From the NCBI RefSeq assembly GCF_001610895.1, contig NZ_CP011273.1, positions 744,001-808,000 on the forward strand: a stretch of 64,000 nt of DNA, written 5' to 3'. Below are positions 23,455 through 31,383 of this stretch, piece after piece (positions within the stretch are counted from its first letter, which is position 1; each line of letters starts with the position of its first letter). Both the position numbers and the translations under genes were made by a program. The notes under the pieces are model-generated. The model was given only the letters and a program-made list of their open reading frames with translations. It made no database searches and had not been told where the DNA came from. This stretch comes from Planctomyces sp. SH-PL62 (GTDB lineage Bacteria > Planctomycetota > Planctomycetia > Isosphaerales > Isosphaeraceae).

Positions 23455-24532
23455 CCGGGAATCGGCGACGGCGGCGGGGGGGGACGCGGTCGCCGTCGGC
23501 CGGCGCTGCGTCGTCGAACTCGTCCGGTCCTTCGAGCGGGAGCGCCTCGGTCCGGGCCTTGGGCTTCCACTGGAGTGGCGCGTCAGCGCCCGGCGCGGGG
23601 GGCTTCGGAACCGGCCGCCGCGAGGTCGCCGGGGCGGCCGACGAGGCGGTGCGCGAGCGGGGCTCGACCCAGGATTCGACGACCGTCCCGGTCTCGACGG
23701 GGGGTGGCGAAGCGGCGACCACCGCGCGGTGGCTGCGGGCGACGTGGAGCGCCTGCGCCGCGGCGTCGCGGACGGCGTCCTTCTTCTCGTAGACGACGCA
23801 ACGCCCGAGGACGGCCTCGGCCTCCGGGCCGCCGATCTGGCCGAGGGCCGTCGCGGCGGCGGTGCGGACGCCGGTGTTCCAGTCGTTCTTGAGCGCGTCC
23901 GTCAGCGCCGGGATTCCGCGAGGGTCGCCCAGCAGGCCGAGCGATTCAGCCGCCTCGCGCCGGGTGCCGCCGTGCAGGCTCTGGAGTCGCTGGGCCGCCA
24001 GCGCGACCGGATCGAGCGGGTCGACGGGCGCGGCGACGACGACCGGTTGCTCGACGACGACCGGCGGGGGAGCGGCGATGTAAGCCGGCTGCTCGACGAC
24101 CATGACGGGCGGCGAGGCCACCACGACAGGCGGCGAGACCGCCGCGCGGACCAGCGGCGCGGCGATCGCGGCACCGGTCAGCGCCCCCAGCCCGAACGAG
24201 ACCGCCGGCCAGGCACCGGACCCGCCGTGCGAATGGCGAGGAGGCCCGTACCACGGCGAGGGGCCGCCGTATCTCGGCCCAGGCCCGCCCCGAAACCCCG
24301 GCGCGGCCGAGGCGTGGACGCTCCGCTCCAGCGTCCCTCCCGGTCGGCTGACCTGAAGCCGGCGGTCGATCTGCCCCCCGCCCCGGCTGACCGACAGGTT
24401 GCGCTCGAGCGTCCGACCGCCCGGCCCGGTGACCGAGACGTTCCGCTCGCGGCTGACCGACTGCGCCGTCGCGTCCCCGACCACGCACCAGCCGACGAAT
24501 CCACCCAAAGCGAGATTCAGCCACCGGCTCAA
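23171..24532 (-). CDS. Exported HEAT-repeat protein with probable 3' frameshift
   Basis: The open frame is 453 codons from a TTG at 24532, preceded by GGGAGGTG seven bases away. A signal peptide ends near VVGDATAQ. Residues ~15-65 hold short Arg/Gly repeats (LERNLSVS, IDRRLQVS, LERSVHAS). HEAT-like repeats occupy about 165-260 (REAAESLGLLGDPRGIPALTDAL, RTAAATALGQIG). The last ~95 residues are Arg/Pro-rich and overlap the next gene by 284 bases. One extra base in the C8 run (G8 at 23476-23483 on the plus strand) would end the protein at a TGA overlapping the next ATG (23454-23451). The real C-terminus is therefore probably near 23451. Confidence 0.65.
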   Translation of the reverse strand: MSRWLNLALGGFVGWCVVGDATAQSVSRERNVSVTGPGGRTLERNLSVSRGGGQIDRRLQVSRPGGTLERSVHASAAPGFRGGPGPRYGGPSPWYGPPRHSHGGSGAWPAVSFGLGALTGAAIAAPLVRAAVSPPVVVASPPVMVVEQPAYIAAPPPVVVEQPVVVAAPVDPLDPVALAAQRLQSLHGGTRREAAESLGLLGDPRGIPALTDALKNDWNTGVRTAAATALGQIGGPEAEAVLGRCVVYEKKDAVRDAAAQALHVARSHRAVVAASPPPVETGTVVESWVEPRSRTASSAAPATSRRPVPKPPAPGADAPLQWKPKARTEALPLEGPDEFDDAAPADGDRVPPRRRRRFPDESARGVDLETSLPRPSSAGPRLSGRAPAAGVSGPARDGRDRDGPGTARCRRLPGPRKPDHARPDDPGGGVAQAPRRELRAAGRGAALARRRLE

Positions 24533-24984
24533 GACTCACCTCCCTGCGCTCAGGAACTTCGCCCTCGCCATCCCATCACAGTCGGCGATCGGCCGTCCCG
24601 TCCGTGAGCGATTGTCGCCGCCCCGTCCGTTTTGTGAAGTTCAATCCGCGAGGAGACCCAGGCGGCAGCCGCCGTTCGCGATCGCGGGATAAGGTGCATC
24701 CTCTAGATTGCGGGGTTGCGCTCCGGCGTGCCACCGGGGTTGCTGGATTCCGGAGGTTTTCCCAGGAGGAGTGGAGACGTCGTCGATGGGTCCGCCCAGA
24801 CCATGCGAGGGATTCCTCCCCGCTTCAATGCGACCGAAGCACCATGAAAAACGCCGAACGAACCCAATCTCGGACGGCTAAAAATGGCGATAAAAGCATT
24901 GGGATCATGGTCTTGCGTCGATTGGCTTCGGTTTCCCGGTGGCCGAACGAACCCAATCGCGGCCCACCGGGACCAACACCGGAA
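24533..24984. other. Intergenic stretch with short direct repeats
   Basis: No supported gene. The 17-base sequence GCCGAACGAACCCAATC occurs twice, at 24853-24869 and 24942-24958. Confidence 0.6.
24853..24958. repeat. Pair of 17-base direct repeats (AACGAACCCAAT type)
   Basis: Two exact copies 89 bases apart in non-coding DNA. When translated such repeats give ERTQ or NEPN strings, which I recall from many planctomycete hypothetical ORFs; that link is from memory. Confidence 0.7.
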
Positions 24985-25959
24985 TCAAGCCTCGTCGCCG
25001 CTCGCGCCGGCGGTCGCGAGGAGGAGGCGGCGGGCGTTTTCGGCGAGCAGGAGCGGGGCGGTCTCCGGCGGGAAGGTCTGGGCGACCCAGGCTTCGAGCT
25101 TCTCGACGTCGGCCAGTTCGGCGGGGACGGTCTCGAGCCCGAGGTAGTCGGTCGCGACGCCGATCCCTTCGTAACCGGCCCGGCCTCGGAAGGGGAGGGC
25201 GGCCAGGTCTTCGATGGCGGCGCGGAAGGCTTCGACCGTGGGGCCGGGACTGACGCCGAGGGTCACGCCCAGCGCCCGGAGTCGGCGGGGCAGGTCGGGG
25301 CCGAGGGGTTCGACAGGGCCGTGCGAATGCATGAGGGGGAGCCGATCCGACCGGCCCGCGTCGGCCTCGAACCAGTCGAGGATCTCGCCGATGGCGCGGG
25401 CATTCGCGCCGGACAGGTCCAGGGCCGGTCGGGGACCTTCGGCCGGGGCCAGGTCGAGGAGCCGTTCCAGGAAGGCGCGGCCCAGCTCGGTCAGGCCGCG
25501 GTCGTCGCCGGGCTCGCGCGAGCCGCCGAGGAGGCCCGAGGCCGCGTCGATGGGCCGAAAGACGCGGACCCCGCGTTCGAGCAGGCTCGGGAGCCGATCG
25601 AGATCGGCGGTCGTGCGGACGAGATGGCCGAGGCCGTCGACGGCGAGCGAGCCCCAGCAGAGGAAGCCTTCGGGCTCGGCCCGCCAGCGGGCGGCGTCGT
25701 CCGGGCGGCCGAGCAGGCGGCCGGAGAACTCGGCCTCGTGGCGGGCGATCATCTCGCCCAGGGCGCGCCAGGGATCGGCCTGCCCGGCCCAGTCGGACGG
25801 CTTGCGGCGGCAGACCAGCACGGCCAGCGAGGTCCCCATCAGGTAGCCGTCCAGGCGAGGCACCCGGCCGGGGATCTCGGCGTAGGCGGAGGGGTCGTAC
25901 TGGCTGCTCTCGGCGGCGTACTGGAGGGCCCAGTCGCACCGCAGGTCGATCAATCGCAT
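24985..25959 (-). CDS. M19 dipeptidase-like protein, metal site largely lost
   Basis: 324 residues from the ATG at 25959 (a TTG 18 bases earlier is the alternative). The fold resembles membrane dipeptidase (peptidase M19): DLRCDW near the start corresponds to the DxHxD opening, GLTELGRAFLERL to the GLT-fGre helix, DLSGANARAI to DlSH, MHSHGP to the SHS motif and GVATDYLG to the late Asp motif. However, the first His is Arg, the bridging Glu is not evident, and the DlSH histidine is Gly, so only part of the zinc site remains. It is cytoplasmic (no signal peptide) and lies 21 bases after the preceding gene. Probably a non-peptidase homologue. Confidence 0.7.
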   Translation of the reverse strand: MRLIDLRCDWALQYAAESSQYDPSAYAEIPGRVPRLDGYLMGTSLAVLVCRRKPSDWAGQADPWRALGEMIARHEAEFSGRLLGRPDDAARWRAEPEGFLCWGSLAVDGLGHLVRTTADLDRLPSLLERGVRVFRPIDAASGLLGGSREPGDDRGLTELGRAFLERLLDLAPAEGPRPALDLSGANARAIGEILDWFEADAGRSDRLPLMHSHGPVEPLGPDLPRRLRALGVTLGVSPGPTVEAFRAAIEDLAALPFRGRAGYEGIGVATDYLGLETVPAELADVEKLEAWVAQTFPPETAPLLLAENARRLLLATAGASGDEA

Positions 25960-25980
25960 GGACGTCTCGCCGATCAACGA

Positions 25981-27591
25981 TCAGGGGGCTTCCGGCGGGG
26001 CCTGGGGGACGCGTTCCAGGAACCGGGCGACCGACCGCCGGAGGTCTCCCCAGCGTATCACGTCCCACGCCCGGCCGCCCTCCCAGCCCCCCCGCCAGAC
26101 GACGGGGGCGGACTCCGCCAGCGTGGCCGCCAGCGGCGAGGCCGGGTCGTCGCCGCCCGGAATCGGCAGCCCCGCGCGGCCCGGCCAGAAGACGCCCGCC
26201 CGCCCGACCGGCCGACTTTCGTCCCCGCCGATGAGCCCCGCGACCGATCGTTCGGGAGCCTGGGCCGATTTCAGGGCCGTCGCGACGGCCCCCTCACCCC
26301 AGCCGACCAGCACCGTCGTCCCGCTCGCGACCGCCTCGACGGGGCGTCCCGACGCCCGGCCCAGCGTCGCGACCGCCTCGGCGGGGCCGTTCGCCGGCCT
26401 CGATCCGCCGAACAGCGGCGCCAGGGGGAGCACGACGCGTCTCAGGATCGAATCGGCGTCTTCCGATCGGTCCGTGTGCAGGGCGAGGAGGGCCCCCGAG
26501 GTCGTCCCCGGCTTCTCCGGGTCGGCGAAGGTCGCGAGGCTCGCCCCGCGAAGCAACGGCCAGAGGTCCGCTTCAAGCCGGACGCCCCGGACGGTCGCCA
26601 GCAGGTTGAGCCGGACGCGGAGCGGCTGGAGCTGCGCCCGCGCGGGGTCGGCCCGATCGATGCGATCGACCACGTCGAACAGGGCGTCGCGGAACGCCGG
26701 CTCGCGGCCCAGCGCCAGGGCGACCGCCGCCTGCGTCGAATCCGACGGCATCCAGGCCAGCCATGCCGGGTCGATCGGCGGCGTCTTCAGCAGCGCGGTG
26801 GGCCGGGCCGGATCGAACCGCGAGGCCAGGTCGAGGCCCAGGTGATCGTCGCGCAGGCTCAGGAACCCGACGACCGCCTCCAGGCCGGTCGACTTCGCCG
26901 CCGCGAGCAATCGGGACGGATTCGGGGCGGCCCGGAAATCGCCCGGCAGGCGGCCCGGCTCGAAGACCAGGCGGAAGCCGGAATCCTCGGCCGTGAGCGG
27001 GAGCAGGTCGGTGGGCTCCTCTTTCGGTCCGAGGGGGGCTCGCAGCCGGGCGAGGGCCTCGGCCAGCTCGGGCCGACGGCTGCCGAAGACCGTCCCGCCC
27101 GGCGACACGGCGGCCATCGCCGCGCCCGGACCTCCCAGCCGTTGGACGGCCAGCGGCGGCTCGCCCAGCGGGGGCTCGTCGGCCCCCCCGGAGAGCCGGA
27201 GCGAGGTGACTAGGGCGGCGATCTCGCCGCCGTCGTGGGGGACCGTTGCGAACCACTGCCAGCCATCGGCGAGGTCGAGGCCGGCGACCAGCTCGGCGTC
27301 CTGGAACGCCCGCCACTCGGCGGTCATCTCGGGGTTGAACATCGCCGCGACCGCCTGGATCGGCTTCCCCAGCGCGTTGGCGTCTCCCGTCGCGCGCCGC
27401 CAGGCCGCCATCGCCGCCGCCGGATGCGCCGCGCGGGAGCCTTCGAACAGCCGGATGACCGCCTCGGCCTGCTGATCCGGCCGCACCGCCCGTACCACGA
27501 TGGCCGGTTCCACGGCCCCGTCTTCCGCGAGGGCCGCCGTCGCGACCAACAGCAGCGCCAGCGTCGCCAGCTTTCCGCGTCCACGCCCCAT
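25981..27591 (-). CDS. Exported hypothetical protein
   Basis: 536 residues from the ATG at 27591, chosen because it opens directly into a signal peptide (GKLATLALLLVATAALAEDG). A much longer frame upstream runs through the tRNA-Cys gene and is not real. The mature sequence is Ala/Arg/Pro-rich with scattered phrases such as GWQWFATVPHDGGE and LAWMPSDSTQAAVALALG. I recognise no family; similar large exported proteins without known function are frequent in Isosphaeraceae. The M19-like gene follows after 21 bases in the same direction, so they are likely co-transcribed. Confidence 0.65.
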   Translation of the reverse strand: MGRGRGKLATLALLLVATAALAEDGAVEPAIVVRAVRPDQQAEAVIRLFEGSRAAHPAAAMAAWRRATGDANALGKPIQAVAAMFNPEMTAEWRAFQDAELVAGLDLADGWQWFATVPHDGGEIAALVTSLRLSGGADEPPLGEPPLAVQRLGGPGAAMAAVSPGGTVFGSRRPELAEALARLRAPLGPKEEPTDLLPLTAEDSGFRLVFEPGRLPGDFRAAPNPSRLLAAAKSTGLEAVVGFLSLRDDHLGLDLASRFDPARPTALLKTPPIDPAWLAWMPSDSTQAAVALALGREPAFRDALFDVVDRIDRADPARAQLQPLRVRLNLLATVRGVRLEADLWPLLRGASLATFADPEKPGTTSGALLALHTDRSEDADSILRRVVLPLAPLFGGSRPANGPAEAVATLGRASGRPVEAVASGTTVLVGWGEGAVATALKSAQAPERSVAGLIGGDESRPVGRAGVFWPGRAGLPIPGGDDPASPLAATLAESAPVVWRGGWEGGRAWDVIRWGDLRRSVARFLERVPQAPPEAP

Positions 27592-27890
27592 GCGTCGTCC
27601 CACCCTCAATGAATCGTCCCTCACGCCGTCCCCTGGTTTCAGTCCGGCCATTCTACCGGCCCCTCCGCCGCTTTCCCAGGAATCGACGTCGTCGCGCGAA
27701 CTTGAAATCGGTGCGGCGGGTCTCTTGAAAGCCAGGCGGACGACGCAACGCTCACAGAGGAGATCGCCGATCATGGCTCGCTCGAAACGCCGAACCGACC
27801 TCGCCCGACGCGCTCGGATCGAGGGGGCGTCGCTACCATCCCCAGGCTGTCCCGCTCTTTGACAATTCGAACGCTGATCCATCTCAAAAC

Positions 27891-27961
27891 GACGCTGGAG
27901 CCAGACGGCCAGGCGACCGGCTGCAACCCGGTAGATGTGGGTTCGACTCCCACCAGCGTCT
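27891..27961 (+). tRNA. tRNA-Cys (GCA)
   Basis: Acceptor GACGCTG/CAGCGTC is perfect; anticodon stem ACCGG/CCGGT encloses CTGCAAC with anticodon GCA; T-arm GTGGG-TTCGACT-CCCAC. The discriminator U fits tRNA-Cys. CCA is not encoded. Confidence 0.95.
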
Positions 27962-28069
27962 CTTTTCAAGCAAGCTGTCGGCCTCGTCGGCCCCACGGCG
28001 CGCCCTCCCCGCTATGCGGTCGGCGGGGCGCGTCCCGCGCGGGGGATTTCAAACGAGGGCGAGGCCGTT

Positions 28070-28143
28070 GCAGTGGTAGCTCAACTGGATAGAGCATCAG
28101 ACTAAGAATCTGAGTGTCGCAGGTTCGAATCCTGCCCACAGCC
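28070..28143 (+). tRNA. tRNA-like gene with AAG anticodon and short variable loop
   Basis: A full cloverleaf can be drawn. The acceptor GCAGTGG pairs with CCACAGC except for an A-A mismatch at 3-70. D-stem GCTC/GAGC, anticodon stem TCAGA/TCTGA with loop CTAAGAA, variable loop GTGTC, T-arm GCAGG-TTCGAAT-CCTGC. By position the anticodon is AAG (Leu), but the five-base variable loop is class I, while tRNA-Leu is class II. The isotype is therefore unclear: it may be a pseudo-tRNA or an atypical decoder. Confidence 0.65.
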
Positions 28144-28544
28144 GACGCGCCGGGCGACCGGCGCGTCTCCCAGAGACGCTCACAACGTCTTTGACCATGT
28201 CGCCCGAGGGGGGCGGTCGGCCGATCGGTCGGCCCTCGACGACGCCGCGAGGCGGGTCGCGGGCGGCGCCGACGGTCGCCTCGCGGCCCTGGCGGATTCC
28301 GCCCCGAACGGACGCCGGCGACGGCGTCGCGAAGGACGGCGATCGAGCGTGTCGACGGGACCCCGGCGCGAGCCGGACCCACGACCCGTTCGGTCCCGCG
28401 CCGAGCGACGCCCGGCCCGACTCCCGTCGAGGCTCAAGCCAGGCCCCGCGGCCCGACGCGTGATCGTCGGTCGATCCGTCCCTCGAAGGCTCTCCACCCC
28501 CTTGCCAATCCAGGTTTCTTCTTATGAACGATCCCTGACATCAG
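28144..28544. other. Intergenic stretch, no supported gene
   Basis: Between the tRNA-like gene and the SPFH gene. No ribosome-binding site plus motif combination was found on either strand. Confidence 0.5.
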
Positions 28545-28565
28545 CGCCCGGGCTCGACCCGGGCG
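28545..28565 (+). promoter_or_regulatory. Hairpin abutting the SPFH-gene ribosome-binding site
   Basis: CGCCCGGG and CCCGGGCG form a perfect 8-bp stem with loop CTCGA. The GGGAGG ribosome-binding site begins at the last base of the stem, so the hairpin could modulate translation. Confidence 0.5.
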
Positions 28566-28577
28566 GGAGGCTCCGTC

Positions 28578-29684
28578 ATGTTCGGCATCAAGCGCATCAA
28601 GGTCCGCAGCTTCGAGATGGGCCTCCACTTCCGCGACGGCGAGTTCCGGGGCCTGATCACCCCCGGCGACCACTGGCTCTTCGACCCCCTCGGGCGGGTC
28701 GACGTCCAGGTCGTGTCGCGCCGGGCGCCGTTCCTGATCCATGAGAAGCTCGACCTCATCGCCGGCTCGGGCGCGCTGAAGGGCTACGCGCAGGTGATCG
28801 ACCTGCACGACGCCCAGCGCGGCCTGGTCTGGATCGACGGCCGGTTCGCCTCGCTCCTCCCCTCAGGATTGCACGCCTACTGGCTGGAACCCCGACGGGT
28901 GCGCGTGGAGGTGGTCGACGTCGGTTCGCCCCGGTTCGAGCATGAGGAGGCGAAGGTCGTGCTCCGCAACGTCGCGGCTCTCGCCTGGCTGGAGACCGGG
29001 GCGGTGGGCCGGGGCTGCGTGGGTGTCCTGTTCCTCGACGGCCGGTTCGCCGGCGCGCTGGAGCCTGGCCCCTGGGCCTTCTGGCGAGGCGCGGCCGACG
29101 TCCGGGTGGTCGAGGTCGATCTCCGCGAGGCGACCCTGGACGTGGCCGGCCAGGAGATCATGAGCGCGGACAAGGTCTCGCTGCGGATCAACGCCCTGGC
29201 GACCTACCGCGTGGTCGACCCCCGCAAGGCCGTCTGCGCCGTCGACGACTTCAAGCAGGCCCTCTACCGCGAGGCCCAGCTCGCCCTGCGGGCGGTCGTC
29301 GGCGGCCGCGAGCTCGACGCCTTGCTCGCGGACAAGCAGGCCGTGGCCGTCGAGGCCGCCGGGTTGCTCGCCCCCCGCGCCGCCGAACTCGGCGTGGAGG
29401 TCGCCGCCCTGGCCGTCCGCGACCTGATCCTCCCCGGCGACATGAAGGAGCTGATGAACAAGGTGACTGAAGCCCGAAAGGCCGCCGAGGCCGACCTCAT
29501 CACCCGTCGCGAGGAGACCGCCGCCCTCCGCAGCCAGGCCAACACGGCCCGCCTACTCGCCGACAACCCGACCCTCATGCGGCTCCGCGAACTCGAGGTC
29601 CTGGAGAAGATCGCCGCCTGCGGAAAGCTGAACGTGGTGCTCGGCGACGGTCGCCTCTCCGACAAGGTCCTCAACGCCATTTGA
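28578..29684 (+). CDS. SPFH/Band 7 (slipin-like) protein
   Basis: 368 residues. An N-terminal segment (~1-135) with FGIKRIKVRSFEMGLHFRDGEF is followed by the SPFH domain, including LREATLDVAGQEIMSADKVSLRINALATYRVVDP and DLILPGDMKELMNKVTEARKAAEADLITRREETAALRSQANTARLL, the slipin-type coiled coil. No clear N-terminal TM helix is present, so membrane association would be peripheral. SPFH proteins scaffold membrane microdomains and often pair with NfeD or proteases; no such partner is adjacent. A rho-independent terminator starts at its stop codon. Confidence 0.85.
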   Translation: MFGIKRIKVRSFEMGLHFRDGEFRGLITPGDHWLFDPLGRVDVQVVSRRAPFLIHEKLDLIAGSGALKGYAQVIDLHDAQRGLVWIDGRFASLLPSGLHAYWLEPRRVRVEVVDVGSPRFEHEEAKVVLRNVAALAWLETGAVGRGCVGVLFLDGRFAGALEPGPWAFWRGAADVRVVEVDLREATLDVAGQEIMSADKVSLRINALATYRVVDPRKAVCAVDDFKQALYREAQLALRAVVGGRELDALLADKQAVAVEAAGLLAPRAAELGVEVAALAVRDLILPGDMKELMNKVTEARKAAEADLITRREETAALRSQANTARLLADNPTLMRLRELEVLEKIAACGKLNVVLGDGRLSDKVLNAI

Positions 29685-29726
29685 CCGGCCGGCCGCCACG
29701 CCTCGTGCGTCGGTCGGCCGGTTTTG
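29684..29726 (+). terminator. Terminator after SPFH gene
   Basis: CCGGCCGGCC (29685-29694) pairs with GGTCGGCCGG (29712-29721) with one G-U pair, then TTTTG. Confidence 0.7.
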
Positions 29727-29980
29727 CGCCTACTCAGGCGGTGTTTCGCGGTCGCTACACGTGCTGCCTATTCGTACCGCGGATCTCCGGCGAAGGTGTT
29801 ATTTGAACCCAATTCGAACGTGGGAGCCGCCAGAATCTGACATCGTGCAGCATGGTTAAGATACGACGAATGAATTTGGTGAACATCAGGTTGGACTGAA
29901 CATTTTGATCCTGTAGAGTGCTCGCCTCAATCGTACCAAGCAAGAGACGATTGGAATGGGCAGCATCCAGGAGTGTCTCC

Positions 29981-30637
29981 ATGCGTTTGCGTGATTTAGC
30001 GTCGACTCGATTCCGCCTTGCGGGTGCGAAACTGCTGGCGATATTGGCCCTCACGGCGAGCTTGTCCGCCCCGGCGACCGCCGAGGAGATTTCCTTTAAT
30101 TGGGATGCGGACCCGTTCGAGAACTGGGTCAGCTGGGAGGTTCCCGAGCCGACAGACGTCCATGTTCTCCTTGGCTCTCTCTCCCTGGGACCGCACTGGT
30201 ACTTCGGCGGTATCGAGGTCGACGCCCCCGCGAACATCCTCGGCGAAAGCCTGGCGTATATCCCGTCCCGTCGGCCCCAGTTCGAGTGGTTCACCGCGGA
30301 CGACGGCCGAAGCGCCGGCGGCATCATGGGGATCTTTCTGCCGAGTCCGGGGACGCACGCAGGCGTCTTCGATCGGGTCTTCCTTCCTGACGGCTCGTCG
30401 CGACAGGCGGCGATTCGCGTCTCCGCAACCTATCGGAACTGGGACGATCCGGAGGACCCCCGGAACGAGTACCACAGGACCTTGACCCTCCCCATCTCCA
30501 TCACGATCTACGCCTCGGCCGACAATCCGGCCATCGTCCCCGAGCCCTCCTCGATCGCTTCGGCCGCCCTTGCGATCGTCGGCCTCGGAGGCTTCGCCGC
30601 CCGTCGGCGAATCCGCCGGAACCGACGTGCGGGTTGA
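29981..30637 (+). CDS. PEP-CTERM sorting domain protein
   Basis: 218 residues from the ATG at 29981 with AGGAG eight bases upstream. A long signal peptide (LAGAKLLAILALTASLSAPATA) begins the protein. The C-terminus has VPEPSS, a hydrophobic helix (IASAALAIVGLGGFAA) and RRRIRRNRR, the exosortase sorting signal. The middle is beta-rich with no known domain. It has the same architecture as the 18.4-kb protein but no clear sequence similarity outside the sorting signal. Confidence 0.85.
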   Translation: MRLRDLASTRFRLAGAKLLAILALTASLSAPATAEEISFNWDADPFENWVSWEVPEPTDVHVLLGSLSLGPHWYFGGIEVDAPANILGESLAYIPSRRPQFEWFTADDGRSAGGIMGIFLPSPGTHAGVFDRVFLPDGSSRQAAIRVSATYRNWDDPEDPRNEYHRTLTLPISITIYASADNPAIVPEPSSIASAALAIVGLGGFAARRRIRRNRRAG

Positions 30638-30653
30638 TTGCCCCCCTGTTTTT

Positions 30654-30694
30654 CACCCGGGTGTTATTGACCTTGAATTTCGCCCGGGTAAAAT
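30654..30694 (+). promoter_or_regulatory. Promoter of DUF2239 gene with CCCGGGT boxes
   Basis: TTGACC (30667-30672) and TAAAAT (30689-30694) with a 16-base spacer. The palindrome CACCCGGGTG (30654-30663) lies just before the -35, and a second CCCGGGT (30683-30689) touches the -10. The two boxes look like operator half-sites. Confidence 0.6.
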
Positions 30695-30734
30695 CCCTCC
30701 GTCTGGTGACTTTTCCCAGAGGGAGGGGGCTGTA

Positions 30735-31298
30735 ATGGACGCGGAACGAAACCGGAGTTGCACGGCGTTCGAGGGGACGAAACGACTGGTCGGGGGGAGC
30801 GTGGTCGATGTGGCCGCCGCGGTCAAGCGTCGGCTCGACTCCGGCGCGTCGGATCCGATGCTCCTGTTCGACGACGTGACGGGGGAGCAGTTCGAGCTCG
30901 ATTTCCAGGGGACTCCGGAAGAGGTCCTGGGGAGGCTGGGGCCGGCGGCCGACGCGCCGAAGGGGCCGGGGAGACCCAAACTCGGGGTCGTCGCGCGTGA
31001 GGTGACGCTCCTGCCCCGGCACTGGGAATGGCTCGGCGAGCAACCGGGCGGGGCGTCGGTCGCGCTTCGGAAGCTCGTCGACGAGGCCCGCAAGGCCCAC
31101 GTCGACAAGGACCGAGTCCGCAAGGGCCGCGACGCCGCCTACCGGTTCCTCGTCGCGATGGGCGGCAACCTCGCGGGCTTCGAGGAGGCCAACCGCGCCT
31201 TGTTCGCGGGCGATCCCGAGAAGTTCGCCGCCGAGACCGAGGCGTGGCCCGTCGACGTCCGAGATTACGCCCGGACTCTGGCCCGAGCCGCCTTCTGA
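30735..31298 (+). CDS. DUF2239 family protein
   Basis: 187 residues from the ATG at 30735, with GGAGGGGG upstream. The hallmark GRPKLGVVAREVTLLPRHWEW and the following QPGGASVALRKLVDEARK identify DUF2239, a family of unknown function found in many soil and freshwater bacteria. The C-terminal half is helical (DAAYRFLVAMGGNLAGFEEANRALF). The protein is cytoplasmic. A well-formed promoter with repeated CCCGGGT boxes precedes it, which suggests regulated expression. Confidence 0.9.
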   Translation: MDAERNRSCTAFEGTKRLVGGSVVDVAAAVKRRLDSGASDPMLLFDDVTGEQFELDFQGTPEEVLGRLGPAADAPKGPGRPKLGVVAREVTLLPRHWEWLGEQPGGASVALRKLVDEARKAHVDKDRVRKGRDAAYRFLVAMGGNLAGFEEANRALFAGDPEKFAAETEAWPVDVRDYARTLARAAF

Positions 31299-31383
31299 CA
31301 GATGTCTCTTGACTCGGCCCCGCCGGCCTATGACGCTTGTCCTTGAGGATGAACTTCGGGACCAACGTGGAAGGAGGCGGGGC

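Noticed and set aside
24604-27213. An 869-codon plus-strand frame
   Set aside because: Antisense to two better-supported minus-strand genes; no domain, composition biased.
27600-27996. N-terminal extension of the exported protein at 25981-27591
   Set aside because: The extension passes through the tRNA-Cys gene, and the later ATG opens straight into a signal peptide.
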